Below are positions 26,259 to 34,930 of a stretch of 64,000 nucleotides of DNA, piece by piece. A program made the position numbers and the translations under genes. Under the pieces are notes generated by a model. It saw nothing but the letters and a program-made list of their open reading frames with translations, did no database searches and was not told the DNA's origin. How positions within the stretch are numbered: position 1 is the first letter of the stretch; each line of letters begins with the position of its first letter. Origin of the DNA: an uncultured bacterium (GTDB lineage: Bacteria; Cyanobacteriota; Vampirovibrionia; Gastranaerophilales; Gastranaerophilaceae); contig CATXCB010000002.1 in NCBI GenBank assembly GCA_958366705.1, positions 124,001 through 188,000 of the forward strand, in the 5' to 3' direction.

Positions 26259-26966
26259 ATGAAAAGTTCTACAATAAGACGATCTACTTTATCAAGAGAA
26301 ACAATGGAAGTAATTGAGAATCTTGCAAAAGAGCAGGATCCGAATGGATTAAACGAATATGTTAGACCGGAGGATGTAGAATCTTCTTCGTCTGATAGTT
26401 TTTCTTCAATGGCACAGGAAAAAGCTCAGGAGATAGATTTATTGTGGCAAACTTTTAAAAATTCTCAATTTAATACAAAATCACCTGCGGCTTATATCTC
26501 TATTGGTTTTGTTTGCGGGGCTGTCTTTACATTTTTGCTGTTAGGCGGGTTAGGAATTTTTGTTGTTAAATCTGATGTTAATGTTAATAATTCTAAAAAT
26601 TCTGTTTTAACTCAAATGAAATCAGCTGTATTCCCGCAAAAAACTCCTGTTCCAACTCTTGAACAGCAAGCTGATAATGCAGAAAAATCGGTTAATGCAA
26701 AAGTTTCTGTTCCGTCTGAAGATGAAACTTCTCAAAATAATGTTTTAGAATCTTCAGTTCAAAATTCTTCTGATAATACATCCAATGTTGATTTGAAAAA
26801 TTCTAAAGTCTATATAGTAAAAGAAGGCGATACCGGAGAAAGTATAATTAAACATTATTTTGGTTCTTACTCTCCTGAAAAAGCCGAATTAATTATGAAA
26901 GCAAATAATTTGAAAAATCTTGATAGAATTAATATTGGACAAGAAATAATTATTCCGGTTGAATAG
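26259..26966 (+). CDS. LysM-domain membrane protein
   Basis: A 235-residue protein with a cytoplasmic N-terminus of about 78 residues, one membrane helix (about 79-103, SIGFVCGAVFTFLLLGGLGI), a Ser/Asn/Gln-rich linker, and a C-terminal LysM domain (about 186-235: VYIVKEGDTGESIIKHYFG ... INIGQEIIIPVE). LysM binds peptidoglycan GlcNAc. The topology places the LysM domain in the periplasm. Probably an inner-membrane to wall tether. It lies 31 bases before the GH13 gene. Confidence 0.8.
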   Translation: MKSSTIRRSTLSRETMEVIENLAKEQDPNGLNEYVRPEDVESSSSDSFSSMAQEKAQEIDLLWQTFKNSQFNTKSPAAYISIGFVCGAVFTFLLLGGLGIFVVKSDVNVNNSKNSVLTQMKSAVFPQKTPVPTLEQQADNAEKSVNAKVSVPSEDETSQNNVLESSVQNSSDNTSNVDLKNSKVYIVKEGDTGESIIKHYFGSYSPEKAELIMKANNLKNLDRINIGQEIIIPVE

Positions 26967-26997
26967 TGTTTTATTTTAAAAATTTGGCGGTGTTGTT

Positions 26998-28542
26998 ATG
27001 AAATTATGTAATAAAATTCTTTCTTTAGCGCTAATCATGTGTTGTTTTTCTACTCTTGGTGCAAATGCTGATGTCTGGAAAAATGATTTAAGAACCAAAT
27101 TTTTAGAAAACGAAGCTGTGATTATGGAGATAAATATCCGTTCATTTAATTCTCAGGATTTGAATGGTGATGGGTTTATTCAGGAAGAAAATCTGGAGGT
27201 AAAGGGCAATTTTTTAAATGCTATAGAGCGTCTTGATGAATTGAAAAGTTTAGGTATCAATACGATTCATATTCTGCCAGTAACACCGACTGGAAAACTC
27301 AAAGCTCTAGGGACTGCAGGAAGTTTGTATGCTGCGTCAGATTTTAGTTCAATAAGTGAGGATTTGAAAGATAAAACTTCAGATTTGTCATTAGAAGAAC
27401 AGGCAAAAAAATTTATAGAAGAGGCTCATAAAAGAAATATTCGTGTAATTGTGGATGTTCCGGCTTGTGGGTCTTATGATTTGTATTTGCAAAGACCTGA
27501 TTTGTTTGTAACAAATCAGCTTGGAGAACCTGTTGTTCCTGCGGATTGGACTGATGTAAGACTTTTATCAGTGGGTACGGAAGATAATATTGATACAAAT
27601 GTTTATAGTTTATACAAAGATTTTGTAAAATATGTAATTAGTTTAGGTGCAGATGGTATCAGGGCTGATGTTGCACACTGCAAAACTGCTGCATTCTGGA
27701 AAGAATTGATTGCATATTCAAGAACAAAAGACCCTGAATTCTTGTGGCTTGCTGAATCTTCTGAATCTTGGCATGATGCAGTGTCTTCTTATGGGGTTTT
27801 TACACCGTATAATAAGTTATTGGAAGCTGGTTTTGACGGATATTACGGCTCGTTCTTTAATCTGAAAGATTGGAAAAATGCGAAAGATTTATATAAGGAT
27901 ATTTCATTGACTCTGAATGAGGTTAAAAAATTCAAAGAGGCAAAATCCTCAATTGGAGCGTTCACGACTCATGATGAAGTTAGTCCTATTCTGTTAAAAG
28001 GTCCTGCCATGAGTGATATGATTATCTGGCTGAATGCAACATTACCTGTTGATTCATATTTTGTGGATGGTTTCCAAACAGGGGATGACTATTCCTACAG
28101 AAAAGGTAATAGATTAGCGGAACATTCAAATACTGATGATAATACATATTTTACGCATAGAGGTAAAATTGACATCTTTAATTTTTCAAGAAAGCCCGGT
28201 GGTAAAAATGAAACATTAAGAAATGACTTTTTACTTGCGAATAATGTTAAAAAAAGTTTGCTGCCGGTATTGAACGACGGTGTATTTACTCCAATAAAAA
28301 CAAATAATCAAAAAGTGTTTGCATATACATTTGGGAATAATGTAAAACGAGTTGTAACTATAGGAAATTTAGATTTTGAAACTCCAGTAAAAACAACGGT
28401 CAAAATTCCAAAATATAATAAACGATATAATGTTTTGCCTATAAAAATTTCATCAATGCCGGATGTCAATAAGCGAGGAAAGGTTTCTTTGACTCTGCAG
28501 CCTGGTGAGATAGTTGTATTGATAGTGCATGAGTTATTGTAA
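26998..28542 (+). CDS. secreted GH13 alpha-amylase family glycoside hydrolase
   Basis: A 514-residue protein with a signal peptide of about 25 residues (ends ANA). The GH13 barrel is recognisable: IMEINIRSFNSQDLNGDG, LDELKSLGINTIHILPV, IRVIVDVPACGSYD, DGIRADVAHCK (nucleophile Asp224), WLAESSES (acid/base Glu253) and FTTHDE (His325-Asp326, transition-state Asp). The catalytic triad is complete. It should act on alpha-glucans outside the cytoplasm. The C-terminal 100 residues form a beta domain. The usual N-H-D triplet reads T-H-D here. Substrate not determinable. Confidence 0.85.
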   Translation: MKLCNKILSLALIMCCFSTLGANADVWKNDLRTKFLENEAVIMEINIRSFNSQDLNGDGFIQEENLEVKGNFLNAIERLDELKSLGINTIHILPVTPTGKLKALGTAGSLYAASDFSSISEDLKDKTSDLSLEEQAKKFIEEAHKRNIRVIVDVPACGSYDLYLQRPDLFVTNQLGEPVVPADWTDVRLLSVGTEDNIDTNVYSLYKDFVKYVISLGADGIRADVAHCKTAAFWKELIAYSRTKDPEFLWLAESSESWHDAVSSYGVFTPYNKLLEAGFDGYYGSFFNLKDWKNAKDLYKDISLTLNEVKKFKEAKSSIGAFTTHDEVSPILLKGPAMSDMIIWLNATLPVDSYFVDGFQTGDDYSYRKGNRLAEHSNTDDNTYFTHRGKIDIFNFSRKPGGKNETLRNDFLLANNVKKSLLPVLNDGVFTPIKTNNQKVFAYTFGNNVKRVVTIGNLDFETPVKTTVKIPKYNKRYNVLPIKISSMPDVNKRGKVSLTLQPGEIVVLIVHELL

Positions 28543-28552
28543 TTATAAATGT

Positions 28553-28753
28553 TTATTTTGTTATAGAGATTAGCTGTTCTATTTTGCAGTCTAAATATAG
28601 GCAGATTTTTTCTACAGTATCAAGCGTTATATTTGTTCGTTTCCCTCTGATAATTTCAGAAATTTTTGCTCTGCTTATACCTGTTGCTTTATGTAATTCC
28701 ATTCCTGAGATATTTTTTTCCCAAAGAAGTTCTCTTAGCCTAATTGTAATCAT
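28553..28753 (-). CDS. small XRE-family HTH regulator paired with divergent pilin gene
   Basis: A 66-residue one-domain regulator: IRLRELLWEKNISGMELHKA, then GISRAKISEIIRGKRTNITL and LDCKIEQL, the XRE fold of the YozG/Rv2021-like compact type. It starts 117 bases from the pilin gene and points away from it. On its own strand TATAAT (28765-28760) lies exactly 6 bases before ATG, suggesting a leaderless mRNA. The inverted repeat overlapping the pilin promoter is the likely binding site. Its sequence differs strongly from the XRE proteins of the other pairs. Confidence 0.87.
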   Translation of the reverse strand: MITIRLRELLWEKNISGMELHKATGISRAKISEIIRGKRTNITLDTVEKICLYLDCKIEQLISITK

Positions 28754-28783
28754 ATATAAATTATATTAAATATTCACCATCTA

Positions 28784-28829
28784 TTGACTAATATTACCTT
28801 TTTAGATAATATGTTATTTAATTAGGTAA
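28784..28829 (+). promoter_or_regulatory. pilin promoter overlapped by an inverted-repeat operator candidate
   Basis: TTGACT (28784-28789) and TAATAT (28807-28812), 17 bases apart, form a plausible promoter for the pilin gene at 28870. The inverted repeat TTACCT (28794-28799) / AGGTAA (28824-28829) spans the -10 region, and a second AGATAA/TTATCT pair (28804-28837) interleaves. This is where a repressor from the adjacent XRE gene would block transcription. Confidence 0.55.
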
Positions 28830-28869
28830 CTTATCTTAATATTTATTTATTTTATAGAAAGTAGGTACT

Positions 28870-29544
28870 GTGTTTCATAAAAATTTAAAATCAAATAATG
28901 CATTTACATTGGCTGAAGTATTGTTAGTCTTAGGCATTATTGGTATTATTTCGGCAATATCACTTCCGTTGTTAATTCATAATTATAGAGCTAAAGTCTT
29001 GCATACAAAACTTATGAAAGCAAATTCTATAATTAGTCAGGCTGCAATGTTTATGAAAGCAGATGATATAGATTTAGGAGATGCTATTAGTAATAAAAAA
29101 TATGAAGTTTTTGAATCTTATTTTAAAAATGGTAATTGTGAATTGCCTAAAAATGCAAAAGAAGCGGGTTATAAGAATTATTCAGGTACACGTAATGCTT
29201 ATGAGGCTTCAGCTCAAAGTTTAGTTCATCCTTATTGTCTATTTGATGGGATGATATTATGGTTTGGTGAATTTCATTGGTTTAATTCTGGAGTTTTATT
29301 TGCTGTGGATATTGACGGATGGAAATTTGGCTCTAATAGATACGGTCACGATGTTTTTTTCTGGTATTATGATTTTGATAAACAGGCAGTTGTCGCGCTG
29401 GGACCAGGCGTGTTTTCAAACGGAGAAAATAATGGATATGATTTTTTTGATAAATGTCCGGGTAAACAAACTGCCGAACAAGGGATTGCCTGCACTGTTA
29501 AAGCTATAAATGATGAGAACTATTTTCATAATCTTCCAAAATAG
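28870..29544 (+). CDS. type IV pilin-like protein, pair 2
   Basis: 224 residues from GTG 28870. Leader MFHKNLKSNNA precedes FTLAEVLLVLGIIGIISA, with Glu at +5. The outer domain has DIDGWKFGSNRYGHDVFFW, the family's shared motif, and a C-terminal Cys pair (DKCPGKQTAEQGIACTV). The repeated ALGPG near the end parallels PLGAP in other members. It is adjacent to a divergent XRE gene and converges with the corrinoid protein gene at 29547, leaving only 2 bases between their ends. Confidence 0.83.
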   Translation: MFHKNLKSNNAFTLAEVLLVLGIIGIISAISLPLLIHNYRAKVLHTKLMKANSIISQAAMFMKADDIDLGDAISNKKYEVFESYFKNGNCELPKNAKEAGYKNYSGTRNAYEASAQSLVHPYCLFDGMILWFGEFHWFNSGVLFAVDIDGWKFGSNRYGHDVFFWYYDFDKQAVVALGPGVFSNGENNGYDFFDKCPGKQTAEQGIACTVKAINDENYFHNLPK

Positions 29545-29546
29545 TT

Positions 29547-30674
29547 TTATTGTAAATTTCTCACAAATTCATTGATTGCTGAGGCTTCGTGTGTCCCTAT
29601 GATAAATTCAAAATCGGGGCAGGCTTCTTTTAATTCATCTTTAATATGAGCTAACAAGCCCGGTATTATAATTTTTCGTGTGTTTAGTTTTTCTCTTATT
29701 TTTAAGTTTGAAAGGGTTTTGGCGACTATATTTGCTGTAAATTTTTCGGCAGACCACGCTGTTAAAACACTCATTCCATCTGCCGGTATAACTATTAAAT
29801 ATGATGGGACGTCTAAATCTTCTAATTCATTTGCTACTGCAAAAAATGTCAGGGCAAAGTTTGTCGTAAGAAATACTATAGAATTTTTGTCTGGATTATT
29901 AAATTCATATAAGTTTGATTCAACCTGTAGTGATTTTTGCGGATCAGTAAAGATGTTTTGGCGTAGCGTTAGCAAAGTTGAAAACATTGCTTCATCAAAC
30001 TCTTCAAATATTATCATGTTGGCATATTTGCATATAAAAAAGCTTGCTTGCGCGCAGGTTGTGAATATATCAGTTGTCTTTTTCATATAAACACAGACTG
30101 GTGTTGAATATTTATCATCTTTTTCAAGTATAGCTTTGGTTCGTGTTGTAATTAAATAATCTTTTGTTTTTTTGAACTCAGAATTAATAATAAAATCAAG
30201 TTCCAGTTTTTGAAATTCTTCAAAAGTAATTGTATTTATATTCGGGGATTCAATTGTTTTATTATTAAAATTTTTTAGGATGATTAAATCTACTTTTAGG
30301 TTTTCGTTTACTCTTTTGATTTCAAAATCATTGACCCGTTGAATTTGGTTCTGGTAGTATTCAGAATTGCAGTCTATAATTACAGCAAGAGGTGGTCTGT
30401 TTATGAATGTTTTTTCGTGTCTAAAGAGCACATTTTCACCACCGATTTTTAAATCTCCAATTGTGATTGTTTTTTGCGCATGTTTTATACTGTGAGAATA
30501 TTTTTCTTCTAATTCTTGTGGAATATACGGACATTTTTCTATATCTATATTTTGTTTTGCTAACTTTAATGCGAAAGCCATACAGGTCGGACACCCGCAT
30601 TGTTTACAGTTAGAATGTTCTTCTTTTTTTGCAGCTGGAAGATATTTAAATATTTGCAGTCCTGTCATTTCCAT
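29547..30674 (-). CDS. corrinoid iron-sulfur protein large-subunit-like (AcsC/CdhE family), short
   Basis: A 375-residue protein. The N-terminal 4Fe-4S domain has C23-x2-C26-x4-C31-x16-C48 within SNCKQCGCPTCMAFALKLAK, as in AcsC of the Wood-Ljungdahl pathway. The C-terminus keeps the corrinoid-binding domain signatures DVPSYLIVIPADGMSVLTAW and KIIIPGLLAHIKDEL followed by GTHEAS. The middle barrel is shorter than in AcsC (about 445 residues). Classical role: accept a methyl group on cobalamin and pass it to acetyl-CoA synthase. No acsA, acsB or methyltransferase gene is in the window, so the partner is unknown. It follows the AcsD-like gene by 4 bases. Confidence 0.75.
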   Translation of the reverse strand: MEMTGLQIFKYLPAAKKEEHSNCKQCGCPTCMAFALKLAKQNIDIEKCPYIPQELEEKYSHSIKHAQKTITIGDLKIGGENVLFRHEKTFINRPPLAVIIDCNSEYYQNQIQRVNDFEIKRVNENLKVDLIILKNFNNKTIESPNINTITFEEFQKLELDFIINSEFKKTKDYLITTRTKAILEKDDKYSTPVCVYMKKTTDIFTTCAQASFFICKYANMIIFEEFDEAMFSTLLTLRQNIFTDPQKSLQVESNLYEFNNPDKNSIVFLTTNFALTFFAVANELEDLDVPSYLIVIPADGMSVLTAWSAEKFTANIVAKTLSNLKIREKLNTRKIIIPGLLAHIKDELKEACPDFEFIIGTHEASAINEFVRNLQ

Positions 30675-30678
30675 TTGT

Positions 30679-31476
30679 TTAAAAAAGCCCTTTCATCGTT
30701 AATATGTTGTCAGGATTTGTCATCACTATAATATTGGCACCTGCTGCTAGTATACTGGAAGCTGAGCTGATTTCTATCATTTTTGCTCTGTCTTCTAATT
30801 CTCCCCAGCTTGCAGGGAATTTGTCAGATTTAGCTTCTTTAGTTTTCAAAGATTCTAACGGCGCATCTGAAAGTAACGGTAAATCTAAGTACATATCGCC
30901 TTTTTGTCCTTCTTGCCGTACTTTTTCCATAATACTGTACCCGTATTCAAAACCGTAGCCAAGTCCGCCTATATCAGTATTCATTATAATTTTATTTTTC
31001 TCTAGTCCCATATCCATAGATAAAATATTTAGTTCTTTTGCTAAATTTATATCAATAGGGCTTTTTAGCACAATATAGTGATTTCCATTTATTATCGACG
31101 GTATAATTTTTTTATATGTTTGTTCGGTTGCGTATGAAATAATACAATTTGGGCGGTCCAAAACTTTTATAAGTTCAGGTAGTAAAATTTCATCCAGCTC
31201 GTTTTTTTCGCAACCGCATATCATAAGCGGTTTTTTTATTTCTGGTAAATTTTGTTTTAATAATTCTGCTGCCTGTGAAATTTGGTCAATACTTTCAATG
31301 TTGAATTTTAAAGCTAGTATATCGCAGTTTGTATTTTGCGCCTGTTTAATCAAATCCGAAGGATTTTCGGATTTAAAATAATTTTTTGTTATTTCAAAAT
31401 TTTCCTTCGGATTAAATATATTTATTTCAAGTGCAAAAAGTTTTGATTCTGTTGTTATACTAAACTTGTCTTCCAC
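30679..31476 (-). CDS. corrinoid iron-sulfur protein small-subunit-like (AcsD/CdhD family)
   Basis: A 265-residue TIM-barrel-like protein. NTNCDILALKFN, PLMICGCEKNELDEILLPEL, HYIVLKSPIDINLAKELN and KIIMNTDIGGLGYGFEYGYS match the order of motifs in the AcsD delta subunit that pairs with AcsC. It overlaps the 3' end of ftsH by 17 bases, so its translation is coupled to ftsH. Known AcsD forms a heterodimer with AcsC; the partner is the next gene. Short relative to AcsD (about 310-320), as its partner is short too. Confidence 0.7.
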   Translation of the reverse strand: MEDKFSITTESKLFALEINIFNPKENFEITKNYFKSENPSDLIKQAQNTNCDILALKFNIESIDQISQAAELLKQNLPEIKKPLMICGCEKNELDEILLPELIKVLDRPNCIISYATEQTYKKIIPSIINGNHYIVLKSPIDINLAKELNILSMDMGLEKNKIIMNTDIGGLGYGFEYGYSIMEKVRQEGQKGDMYLDLPLLSDAPLESLKTKEAKSDKFPASWGELEDRAKMIEISSASSILAAGANIIVMTNPDNILTMKGLF

Positions 31477-33370
31477 TTCTAACTCTGTCCATTATTTGTT
31501 CAAATTCTTTATCGTCAATTGTTTCTTTATCTAGTAATTCTTTAGAAATTTCTTCTAACATATCTCTATTTTCTGTAAGTAAGCGTTTTGCAAGTTCATA
31601 ACGTTCATCAACAATATTTTTAATTTCTTGGTCTATTTCGTAGGCTACTTGTTCTGAGTAATCTCTTTGATGTCCGAAATCTCTGCCCATGAATACGTTC
31701 TCTTGATTTTTACCGTAAGCCATGTTTCCTAACTTGTCAGACATCCCCCAAGCAGTAACCATTTTTCTTGCAATATCTGTTACGTTAATCAAGTCTTGAG
31801 ATGCGCCTGTACTTACATTATTTTTACCGTAAACAATTTCTTCTGCAGCACGACCGCCTAATGAAACAGCAATTTTAGCGAGTAATTTAGCTTTGCTTAC
31901 GTGTACTTTTTCATCTTTTGGTCTTGTCCAAGTTACACCAAGTGCCATTCCTCTCGGTATAATTGAAACTTTGTGAAGTTCGTTTGCATCAGGTAATAAT
32001 TTATCAATAAGAGCGTGACCAACTTCATGATAAGATGTTAATTCTTTATCTTCATCTGTAAGCACACGGCTTTTCTTTTCAACCCCTGCAATTACACGGT
32101 CGATAGAACAATCAATATCTTTCATTGATATTTTGTCTTCTCCGTTTCTAGCTGCAAGTAATGCAGATTCATTTAACAAGTTTTGCAAATCAGCACCGGT
32201 AAAACCTGGAGTTCTTTTTGCTAATACTTTTAAATCCACATCTTTATCTAGTTTTTTATTTTTAGCATGAACTTCTAATATTTGTTCTCTGCCTTTAACG
32301 TCAGGTGCGTTTATATATATTTGTCTGTCAAATCTACCAGGTCTTAAAAGTGCGTTATCTAAGATATCAGGTCTGTTTGTGGCTGCAATTACAATTATAT
32401 TTGTGTTAACATCAAAACCATCCATTTCAACTAATAGTTGGTTAAGTGTTTGTTCTCTTTCATCGTGACCGCCGCCAAGACCAGCTCCACGTTGACGTCC
32501 TACAGCATCAATTTCGTCAATAAAGATTATACACGGCTGGTGTTTTTTTGCCTGTTCAAACAAGTCTCTAACACGGCTGGCGCCTACACCGACAAACATT
32601 TCTACAAAGTCAGAACCTGAAATTGAGAAGAACGGAACACTTGCTTCTCCGGCTACAGCTTTAGCCATAAGCGTTTTACCTGTTCCCGGAGGGCCTACAA
32701 GAAGAACTCCTTTTGGAATTTTTGCTCCCAATTTCATGTATTTTTCACCATTTTTCAAAAAGTCAACGATTTCTTCAAGTTCTTTTTTCTCTTCATCAAT
32801 ACCTGCAACATCTTTAAATGTTGTTTTTACTTTTGAATCAAGAAGCATTTTTGCTTTACTTTTTCCGAACGACATAGCTTGAGAACCGCCGGCTTGGATA
32901 GCTTTTATCATCAAACCAAGTGAGATAACTGCGAATAATATTATTATAAAAGTTCCGATATTTCCGGCTAATTGATTAGTTTCCGGAGCTTTTTTTACAG
33001 TGATATCAGCTTGAGAGTTATTTAATTTATCCATTAACTCATTGTCATTTGCAGGAATTTGGACTTTATATTGGAATAATGGAGCTTGCATATTTTTTGA
33101 GTCAGGTGTCAAAAATGGTGAAACAACATTTTTGTTCGAAGCTTTTCCTGTTGTATTCTGTTGATTAGGCTGTTCTGTTGGAACTGCAATAATCATGTCT
33201 TCATATTTTTCAATTTTTGAAAATTCTTTGTTTTCTAATTTCTGTAAAAAATTAGTGTATGAAATTTCTGAAGTGCTGGTTGTCGGGCCTGACATAAATA
33301 TTGTTGAAATAAATACAAGCACTACAATAGCTAATATTACATACATACCCATTGATTGACTTTTGTTCAT
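31460..33370 (-). CDS. ftsH: ATP-dependent zinc metalloprotease FtsH
   Basis: A 636-residue inner-membrane AAA protease. Two membrane helices (about 7-27 and 136-158) flank a periplasmic domain. Walker A GPPGTGKT is at 226-233, followed by IIFIDEID (Walker B), the second region of homology (ATNRPDILDNALLRPGRFDR), and the zinc site H448-E-V-G-H452 with the distant Asp ligand downstream. It degrades misfolded membrane proteins and regulators; in cyanobacterial relatives it acts in quality control. It heads a three-gene operon with the corrinoid pair, an arrangement I do not know elsewhere. Confidence 0.96.
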   Translation of the reverse strand: MNKSQSMGMYVILAIVVLVFISTIFMSGPTTSTSEISYTNFLQKLENKEFSKIEKYEDMIIAVPTEQPNQQNTTGKASNKNVVSPFLTPDSKNMQAPLFQYKVQIPANDNELMDKLNNSQADITVKKAPETNQLAGNIGTFIIILFAVISLGLMIKAIQAGGSQAMSFGKSKAKMLLDSKVKTTFKDVAGIDEEKKELEEIVDFLKNGEKYMKLGAKIPKGVLLVGPPGTGKTLMAKAVAGEASVPFFSISGSDFVEMFVGVGASRVRDLFEQAKKHQPCIIFIDEIDAVGRQRGAGLGGGHDEREQTLNQLLVEMDGFDVNTNIIVIAATNRPDILDNALLRPGRFDRQIYINAPDVKGREQILEVHAKNKKLDKDVDLKVLAKRTPGFTGADLQNLLNESALLAARNGEDKISMKDIDCSIDRVIAGVEKKSRVLTDEDKELTSYHEVGHALIDKLLPDANELHKVSIIPRGMALGVTWTRPKDEKVHVSKAKLLAKIAVSLGGRAAEEIVYGKNNVSTGASQDLINVTDIARKMVTAWGMSDKLGNMAYGKNQENVFMGRDFGHQRDYSEQVAYEIDQEIKNIVDERYELAKRLLTENRDMLEEISKELLDKETIDDKEFEQIMDRVRSGRQV

Positions 33371-33477
33371 ATAAAATAACCTTTCAAAATAATAATTTAA
33401 ACTCTCTGGAGCTATTATAACTTAAAAAGGCGAAAAAGTGAATATTTTAAATATTCTAAATTATTATCATCACCTTT

Positions 33478-33762
33478 TTAATCGTCTATTAATTTGAAAT
33501 TTTTTGGCAGTTCACTCTCAACTTCTTTTATAAAATTAGGAAAACTCATACCAAGGGCTTCTGCAAGTTTCCAAAGTGTAGTTATTTGAACGTCTCGGTT
33601 CCCTTTTTCAAGTTGTGCAAGGGAACTGTTGGGGATGTCGTATTCATAACTAAATAGTAGAATACCTTTATTTAACTTTTGTCTTTTTTCTTTGACAATA
33701 TTGCCAATCGTTTTTAAGAGTATTTTCTTTTTTTGTGTATCTGATTTATTTTCTTTCTCCAT
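33478..33762 (-). CDS. XRE-family HTH regulator paired with divergent pilin gene
   Basis: A 94-residue protein with a 20-residue Lys-rich N-terminus, then an XRE domain: IGNIVKEKRQKLNKG, YDIPNSSLAQLEKGNRDVQI and LWKLAEALGMSFPNF. It points away from the pilin gene 95 bases off. A near-perfect 32-base palindrome (33796-33827) lies between them. TACAAT (33775-33770 on its own strand) lies 7 bases before ATG, so leaderless translation is possible. Confidence 0.87.
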   Translation of the reverse strand: MEKENKSDTQKKKILLKTIGNIVKEKRQKLNKGILLFSYEYDIPNSSLAQLEKGNRDVQITTLWKLAEALGMSFPNFIKEVESELPKNFKLIDD

Positions 33763-33795
33763 GTTGATAATTGTAGCTATATATGTTATATTGGT

Positions 33796-33827
33796 TATAG
33801 TTTATTAGATATATCTAATAAGCTATA
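33796..33827. promoter_or_regulatory. palindromic operator candidate between XRE and pilin genes
   Basis: The core TTATTAGATATATCTAATAA (33802-33821) is a perfect 20-base palindrome, extended by TATAG/CTATA after one mismatched pair. It is centred about 35 bases from the XRE start and about 45 from the pilin start, and is not seen at the other pairs. Confidence 0.6.
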
Positions 33828-33857
33828 GAATTTTGTAACAATAATGAGGTTGTTGAT

Positions 33858-34601
33858 ATGAAATTTGTATTTAAAAATTTTGGTTTTACATTGGCTGAAG
33901 TATTGATTACTCTAAGTATAATAGGTATTATTGCGGCAATGACAATACCACCTTTAATTACCAATCAACGTAATAAAAAGTTCGAGTCGAATATTAAAAA
34001 AGTATATTCCGAGTTAAATCAAGTTAGTAAGTTATATTTGAATGATACTGAAGAGACAATACCCTTTGCTTTATCTGCAAATCATACTGATTTGAAAACT
34101 ATTTTGTTAACTTATGTGAAAGGAATTACTGTAATAAACTCAGATAAGTGGGATTCTACAGAAGATGATGGTAGTTCTAGTGCATATGTTTATAATAGAT
34201 ATACTAATTTTAAAGGTACCAAGGTAAAACAAATTTGTGATGATTATGGAACTCATGGCACATTAGGAGGTATTTCTTTAGCTTGGAATAATAATCCTGT
34301 TATGGGTGATAATGGTCCAATTATTTGTGTTGATTTAAATGCAGAAGATAAACCAAATGTTGTAGGAATTGATTATTTCTTATTTATCTTTACAAATGAT
34401 GGAACTTTAATTCCAATGGGAATGGAGCATCCTCAAAATTCAACCTCAGGTAATCTTGATGTAAATTTTTTCTTAAGTAAAGATTATTGTGGTGCTAATA
34501 CTAATAATTATTCGTGTGCTTATTGGGCAATTTTAGATAAAAATCCAAATGGTGCTGGTACATATTGGAGAGATTATTTAGGTAAAAAATTATACAAGTA
34601 A
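33858..34601 (+). CDS. type IV pilin-like protein, pair 3
   Basis: 247 residues from ATG 33858 behind a GAGG ribosome site. Leader MKFVFKNFG precedes FTLAEVLITLSIIGIIAAM, Glu at +5 kept. The outer domain has Thr/Asn-rich strands and VDLNAEDKPNVVGIDYFLF, the family motif, followed by LIPMGMEHP. Two Cys near the C-terminus (DYCGANTNNYSCAYW) can form a disulfide. Position beside an XRE gene is as in the other pairs. Confidence 0.85.
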   Translation: MKFVFKNFGFTLAEVLITLSIIGIIAAMTIPPLITNQRNKKFESNIKKVYSELNQVSKLYLNDTEETIPFALSANHTDLKTILLTYVKGITVINSDKWDSTEDDGSSSAYVYNRYTNFKGTKVKQICDDYGTHGTLGGISLAWNNNPVMGDNGPIICVDLNAEDKPNVVGIDYFLFIFTNDGTLIPMGMEHPQNSTSGNLDVNFFLSKDYCGANTNNYSCAYWAILDKNPNGAGTYWRDYLGKKLYK

Positions 34602-34658
34602 ATGAAATTATATTTATATAATTGCATTTACTTTCGATTTATTAATTGTTTAATACTA

Positions 34659-34868
34659 CTATGCGTCAATATTAAGAAGTTGTTTTTTATAGCGTCCTTC
34701 TTTTGTTTCTCGTATTAAATTCTTTATTGTATCGATAGTTTTTAGAATTGCTGAACGTTCTTGTGCAATTACAGCTTGTCTTTTAGGTGTTGTTCCAGGA
34801 TTGACTCTTTCCATTTCTATTAAATCCAAGTCAGTTTGAAGTTGTTTGATTTTTTCTGGAGTTGCCAT
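34659..34868 (-). CDS. unrecognised 69-residue helical protein
   Basis: A short charged helical protein (MATPEKIKQLQTDLDLIEME ... RQAVIAQERSAILKTIDTI) compatible with one two-helix coiled coil. It has no membrane segment or motif. It lies 62 bases beyond gcvPA on the same strand and could be its last operon gene. Function unknown. Confidence 0.5.
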   Translation of the reverse strand: MATPEKIKQLQTDLDLIEMERVNPGTTPKRQAVIAQERSAILKTIDTIKNLIRETKEGRYKKQLLNIDA

Positions 34869-34930
34869 ATTTCAATATTGTTTTAAACCTTGTAATGTTT
34901 GTCAATTTGAAAATTTGTTAGAGGGTTAAG

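Noticed and set aside
29680..30090. 136-codon plus-strand frame inside the AcsC-like gene
   Set aside because: Shadow of a gene with clear Cys and corrinoid motifs.
29547..31476. Wood-Ljungdahl acetogenesis locus
   Set aside because: Only the corrinoid pair is present; no acsA, acsB or methyltransferase genes, so acetogenesis cannot be claimed.
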